64,000 nt of DNA from Rhizosphaericola mali (GTDB lineage Bacteria; Bacteroidota; Bacteroidia; Chitinophagales; Chitinophagaceae): NCBI RefSeq assembly GCF_004337365.2, contig NZ_CP044016.1, forward strand, positions 124,001 through 188,000, read 5' to 3'. The notes beneath the pieces were generated by a model. The model worked only from the letters and a program-made list of their open reading frames with translations, did not search any database and had not been told where the DNA came from. Each line of letters opens with the position of its first letter. The first letter of the stretch is position 1. Made by a program: the position numbers and the translations under genes. Shown one piece after another: positions 58,401 through 64,000 of this stretch.

Positions 58401-61400
58401 GAAATGAAATGCTTTATTCGCGAATATTTTAGTTAATTCGTTTTCCGTTTTTCCTTTAATTCTTGCCCACATAATTTTCCCTTTTTCAGTATTGTCCGTA
58501 CTTCTACCAGAGATAAAATTGAAAATAAGGTTTGGATTAATACGTTTCAGGATATTTGCAAAATGAATTGTAGTATCATAAGTCAATTTTTCATAGTCTA
58601 ACTCTGTCATGCCTGCCGAACTCTTACCTGCACAGTAGAAACATGCATCATAGTCTTTCAAATTGTCAGCATAATTTTCTATCTCCAAAAAATTAGTAAT
58701 AATTAATTCTTTGAGTTTGGTATTTTGAATGCCACAAGATTTCCGAGAAATGCTTAATATTGTAGATACCTTGCTGCTTTGCAAACATTCCAATAATACT
58801 CCTTCTCCGACCATCCCGGTTGCTCCAGTAATTATTACATTCATGGTTATATTATATATTTCCAAATTTACGCATACTTTTAATTGATTCTATAATTGCT
58901 TCATGGTTAGTAGCAATAGGTGTCCATCCCAATACTATTTTAGCTTTTTCATTACTAGTATTTCTATTTGTCTTTAGCATAGAGGCAAGGTTCTTTAATT
59001 TTGGATTGAATAACCCTCCCAATCTAACCAACCAATCTGGAAGTATCTGTGATGAAGTTTTTGTGGTAATTTCAGGCATATTTTTTTTCAAAAAAATGGC
59101 AATTTCTGGGAGCGAAATTTTTCCACCTGCCAATGCTAGAAATCGTTGTCCATTTGCCATTGGATTGGTCATCGCTTTTATATGTAAATCTGCAACATCT
59201 CGTACATCAATTACATTCATATACAAGTTAGGAATGGCTTTCATTGTACCATCTAGTAGATTTTTAATTAGTTCAAATCCACTAGACAAATCTTTCCCTA
59301 ATGCCGGACCAAATATTGCAGTAGGGTTAATTGTAGCAAATTCCATTGTGCCGCCTTCTTTATTTATATATGCCCATGCGGCCTTTTCTGCTAATACTTT
59401 TGATTTGTTATAGGAGGATAGACCTTTTTCATTTGGATCAGTCCATTCTTTTTCGGTGATTTCTATATTTGGGTCTTTGTGACTATAACCAATAGCACCG
59501 AAATTAGAAGTCATTACGACTCGTTTTACGCCGGCTTTTTTTGCCGCTTTTAATACGCGTAGAGTTCCATCGACCGCAGGACGTATCATCTCATTATCAT
59601 CTTTCGGTAAGGATAGAAAAATGGGAGAGGCAACATGTAAAACATAGGTACAATTTTGTACAGCTTCGTCCCAATTATCCTCTTTGGTTAAATCCGCTTG
59701 TACAAAATTTAGTTTTTCAAATGAATGGATGCCACCATTTTTCAACATTTTGATTACGTCTTCTTTTCTATTCAGATTTCGTATGGTAGTCTTGATATTA
59801 TATCCTTGTTGTAATAATTGTAAAATACAATGAACACCAACAAAACCGGTTCCTCCTGTTACCAAAACAGTTTCTTTATTATTCATATACTGTAAATTTA
59901 TAATGCAAAGTTGCATATAAAATTTACTAGTTACTTTGTTAAGAAGTCCAATTTTGTTTTGTTTAAAAGTCCAAAAAAAGCGTGCATTTGCACGCTTTTT
60001 TTGGACTTTTAAACAATTATTATTTTAAGAATGATTGATATAAATCTTCATATATTGGAATGATATTATGTACATCAAAATCTTGTGCATGTTTGAATGC
60101 ATTTTGCTTGTATTTTTTCAATTTCTCTTCGTCGCTTAATATTGCAATGCCTTTTTTTGCAGCATCTTCAACATCGCCTACATTGAATAATTCGCCTGTA
60201 CGACCAGGAATATTCACTTCCGGCAAACCGCCAGCATTGGTACTCAATACAGGAACACTTGCCGCCATCGCTTCTAGTGCGGCCAAACCAAAACTTTCGT
60301 AAGAGGAGGGAAGGACAAATAAGTCGGACACGGCATAGATTTCTTCCATTTGTTCTTGTTTTCCCAAAAAACGGATTTGATCTTGCAAGCCAAATTTTCT
60401 TGCTAATTCTTCACAGCATGGTCTTTCTGGTCCGTCGCCCACCATTAATAATTTGGAAGGCACGGCAGGATGTATTTTTTCAAATATTTTAATAACGTCC
60501 GTTACGCGTTTTACCTCTCTGAAATTGGATGCATGGATCAGTATTTTTTCGCCATTAGGAGCTAATACTTTTTTAAAAGCATCGACGGGCTTTTTATTGA
60601 AACGCTTGACATCTACAAAGTTATAAATGACCTTGATATCTTTTTCTATAGGAAAATATTTGTATGTTTCTTCTCTCAGATTATTAGAAACGGCAGTAAT
60701 TCCATCGCTTTCGTTGATAGAAAACGTAACTACTGGTTCGTACGTTTTATCTTTTCCTACCAATGTAATATCTGTACCATGCAGAGTTGTGATAAAAGGA
60801 ACACTTCTGTTTGTGCTTTTTTTGACAATTTGACGCGCCATATATGCCGCTGATGCATGTGGAATAGCGTAATGCACGTGCATCAAATCTAAATGATAAT
60901 TATTGATAACATCGACCATCGTACTTGCCAATGCCAATTCGTATGGCGGATATTCAAACAGGGGATAATCCGGTACCGGAACTTCGTGATAAAATATATT
61001 GGCATTGAAAAGGCTCAATCTCACGGGTTGTCGATAGGTGATAAAATGTACTTCGTGTCCTTTGTCTGCCAAGGCTTTGCCCAATTCTGTTGCCAAAACG
61101 CCGCTACCGCCAAATGTAGGATAGCATACGATACCTATGCGCATAAGTTTTTGTTTAATTTTTGACAAATTGCGTGATGATTTTTTCTGCTTCTGCACAC
61201 GCTTTGTCTAAGTCATCATTTAAAATTACTTTGTCAAATGAACTTTGTAAGGAGATTTCATAAGCCGCTTTGCTCATTCTCGTTTGGATTTTTTCCTCCG
61301 ATTCTGTTCCTCGTCCGCGCAATCTTTTTTCCAATACTTCTACAGATGGAGGTGCTACGAAAATAGAAAGCGTATTATTCGGATATTCTTGCTGTATATG

Positions 61401-64000
61401 TATGGCTCCTTTAACGTCGATATCCAAAATCGGCGTTTTACCTTCTGACCAGATGCGCTCGATTTCCGATTTTAAAGTGCCATAATAATTGTCTTTGTAC
61501 ACCATTTCCCATTCCAAAAACTCATCATTTTTTACTTTCGCTCTGAACTCTTCAGGCGACATAAAGTAATAATGAATTCCCTCAATTTCGCCGTTGCGTC
61601 TTTCACGTGTAGCTGCAGAAACGGAGAATGCCAACCATTCATTATTTTCCAAAAGATAATAAGCGATGGATGATTTTCCCGCTCCCGATGGCGCTGTAAG
61701 TATAATTATTTTTCCTGTGGGCATTTCTTAATATTTTGTAATTTAGATAGTTATGTAAAAAAAATGAACTTATTCGTGCCAGGTTGTTTTTGCTTCACCT
61801 GAGCTTAACCTTGTTCCTTCTTTTTCGCTATCAGCATATCCCAAATACAATTGACCAATCACTTGATCTTCTTCTCCTAATTGTAAATAGTCTTTCAAAA
61901 TAGGAGAAAATGTTAATCCGCCAGTACTCCATAATGCGGCAATCCCTAAAGCTTCCGCACCCAATAAAATATTTTGAACGGCAGCCGCTGCTGCGCAGAT
62001 TTCTTCCAAAACAGGGATTTTAGGATTGTTGCCTCGTTTCATAATTGCCACGATTACATGAGAAGCGTTTGTAGTATTGCTTTGCAATTTCTGATAAGTT
62101 GCTTCCATGAATTTATCTTCTGGCGTATTTTTTTTGTAGAGTTCGGCTTGATCTTGTGCAAATTTTGTTTTGCCTTCTCCCGTGTACACAATAAATCTCC
62201 AAGGTTCGGTCATCGCGTGCGTTGGTGCCCAATTCGCCAATTCCAATAAAGATTCAATATCTTTTTTTGCTATGATTTTTCCATTGAGTGTGGCTGGCTT
62301 GGTGCTCCTTCTGGCGCGTATATTGTCGGCTATTATTTCAAAATTTTTCATGACGCAAAGATACATTTGTATTTGAAAGTATTGTTTACGAATTACGGAT
62401 TATTAAACGATTAACATATCTATCAGTCTAAGAGCTATCTTTGAAAAAATTTACGTTTAAATGTTTAAATACCTAATTGTAGTTGTATTGTTTTGTTTTT
62501 TAAGTGCTCCTGCATTTTCCCAGACGGATACTATTAGTTATACGCGACAACATGGATTGTTTAATAAATTTGTAAGCGATTCGCAACGTTTTAATTTGCA
62601 TTTTCAGATGACGTATATTAATCAAACGAAAGAAAAAATGCGTGCGTTGTATAGTGGACCTTATAGTTTGCAAGCAGCAAAAGAAAATCAGAATTCTGTT
62701 ACCGCAACCGCTTTTTTGGGTGTGAAATTATGGAAAGGTGCAGCGTTTTTTATTAATCCAGAAATTGCCGGTGGTAGTGGATTATCTGGTGCACAAGGTA
62801 TGGGTGGTGCGCCCAATGGCGAAACTTTTCGTGTGGGAAATCCATCGCCACAGTTGTATTTAGCAAGAGGGTATTTGGAACAAACTATTTCCCTAAATTC
62901 CAAAACAGAAGAACAATCTGACGATGAGAATCAATTGGAAGAGCCTGTTCCTGTTAATTATTTGAAATTTACGGTTGGTAAATATTCATTAGCAGATATG
63001 TTTGATAATAACGAATATAGTAATACGCCCAGGACACAATTTCTCAACTGGAGTTTAATGAATAATGGGTCTTGGGATTTTGCAGCCAATGTAAGAGGTT
63101 ATACTTATATCGCAACGGCAGAATTGGATTACGGCTTTTTAAATTACAAATACAGTATTTCCTCTTTACCTGTTGTTGCTAATGGAGCTGAATTAAATAC
63201 GCATTTGAATCAAGAATTGGCGATGAATGCTCAAATAACAGCAACGTATAATATTAAAAAATATCCTGGGCATGCAAGTGTTTTGTATTTCAATAACAAA
63301 GCGGATATGGGTAGTTATCAAGAAGCTATTGATATTGCAAAGGAGACTAATACGACTCCTGATATCATTGCTACAAGACTACGTGGAAGACACAAATATG
63401 GATTTGGGTTAAATTTTGATCAGGCCTTACCTAATACATTTGGATTGTTTGGACGGGTAGGATATAATGATGGAAAAAATGAAACTTGGAATTTTACTGA
63501 AATAGATAAAACTGCGAGTTTGGGTATTTCCACTACAGGAACCAAATGGTCACGCGCTGAGGATAATATTGGGCTTGCTTTTGTAGCTAATGGACTTTCT
63601 GCGGTGCATCGTGAATATTTAGCAATGGGTGGTAATGGATTTATTTTAGGTGATGGAAAATTGAATTATGCACCAGAATGTATAACCGAATTATACTATA
63701 GTTTTAAGCCAACATCCAAGCCACTTTGGATCACAGGTGATTATCAATTTGCATTACATCCTGGTTACAATAAAGATCGCGGTCCAGCCAATTTTTTGTC
63801 CATTAGAGTGCATACGGAATTTTAAGTGTAGTGATAAATATTAAATAATTAGAAAATTATTCTAAACAAAAATTTTGTTTTACCGCATAAACTACTAGTT
63901 TATGCGGTAATTTTTTTAATTTAGCAATAATAGGAGTTTGGATGGGTTTTTAATCGATTCTATAAAACGTTTTATTCCGTCCAAATGCCTTTACATTTTA

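Overview
The window is AT-rich, densely coded chromosomal DNA of a Bacteroidota bacterium, most likely family Chitinophagaceae. The phylum is supported by the Bacteroidota -7 promoter motif TAnnTTTG before many genes, the near absence of Shine-Dalgarno sequences, phylum-typical families (DUF3127, Porin_10, DUF5683, Bacteroidota-type DksA-like protein) and a tmRNA tag ending in NYAMAA. The family-level call is an inference from the parA-parB-DUF5683-dapB gene order. I see no phage, insertion sequence, CRISPR array, rRNA or tRNA; tmRNA is the only recognised RNA gene.

Layout. 1-10.4 kb: a DUF3127 protein, a possible small RNA, tmRNA (minus strand), a transglutaminase-like protein, Dps, a SET-domain protein, then tdk-ccmB-membrane protein (minus), a Glu-rich protein, a Porin_10 outer-membrane protein and two unrecognised exported proteins. 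10.4-19.4 kb: fabV and a membrane phosphoesterase (minus), then a UPF0173 hydrolase, parA, parB, a DUF5683 protein, dapB, a GlcD-like flavoprotein and a small barrel protein. 19.5-27.6 kb: a lipoprotein intradiol dioxygenase and two poorly known proteins lead into the most interesting block: speD, DUF4178, a 56-residue membrane peptide, DUF350, a membrane-anchored spermidine-synthase-like enzyme, an exported FAD amine oxidase and a His-bearing polytopic membrane protein. These seven genes touch, overlap or lie within a few bases of each other behind one good promoter.

27.7-42.4 kb: ileS, a DksA-like regulator and a 49-residue protein; an M19 dipeptidase; a pair of P460-type proteins; an SDR/NTF2-like pair and a Crp/Fnr regulator; gyrA followed by a secreted repeat-like protein; a GYF_2-TM protein. 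42.5-57.1 kb is rich in proteolysis: two adjacent clpP genes and clpX, then M28, C1, S9 and paired M16 peptidases, with a purine deaminase pair and an alkaline-phosphatase-family enzyme among them. 57.4-64 kb: an AraC regulator with two NAD(P)-binding proteins, bshA, gmk, a nitroreductase with a promoter touching its start codon, and a carbohydrate porin.

How it fits together: most of the window is housekeeping (DNA topology, chromosome partition, translation, protein quality control, lysine/cell-wall and nucleotide metabolism, bacillithiol) plus outer-membrane and exported enzymes for scavenging peptides and nucleosides. The SpeD/DUF4178/DUF350/aminopropyltransferase block is the best candidate for an undescribed system. 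It can make decarboxylated SAM and probably uses it at the membrane, but its acceptor and product cannot be read from the sequence. A second recurring theme is very long, nearly perfect intergenic hairpins serving as bidirectional terminators.
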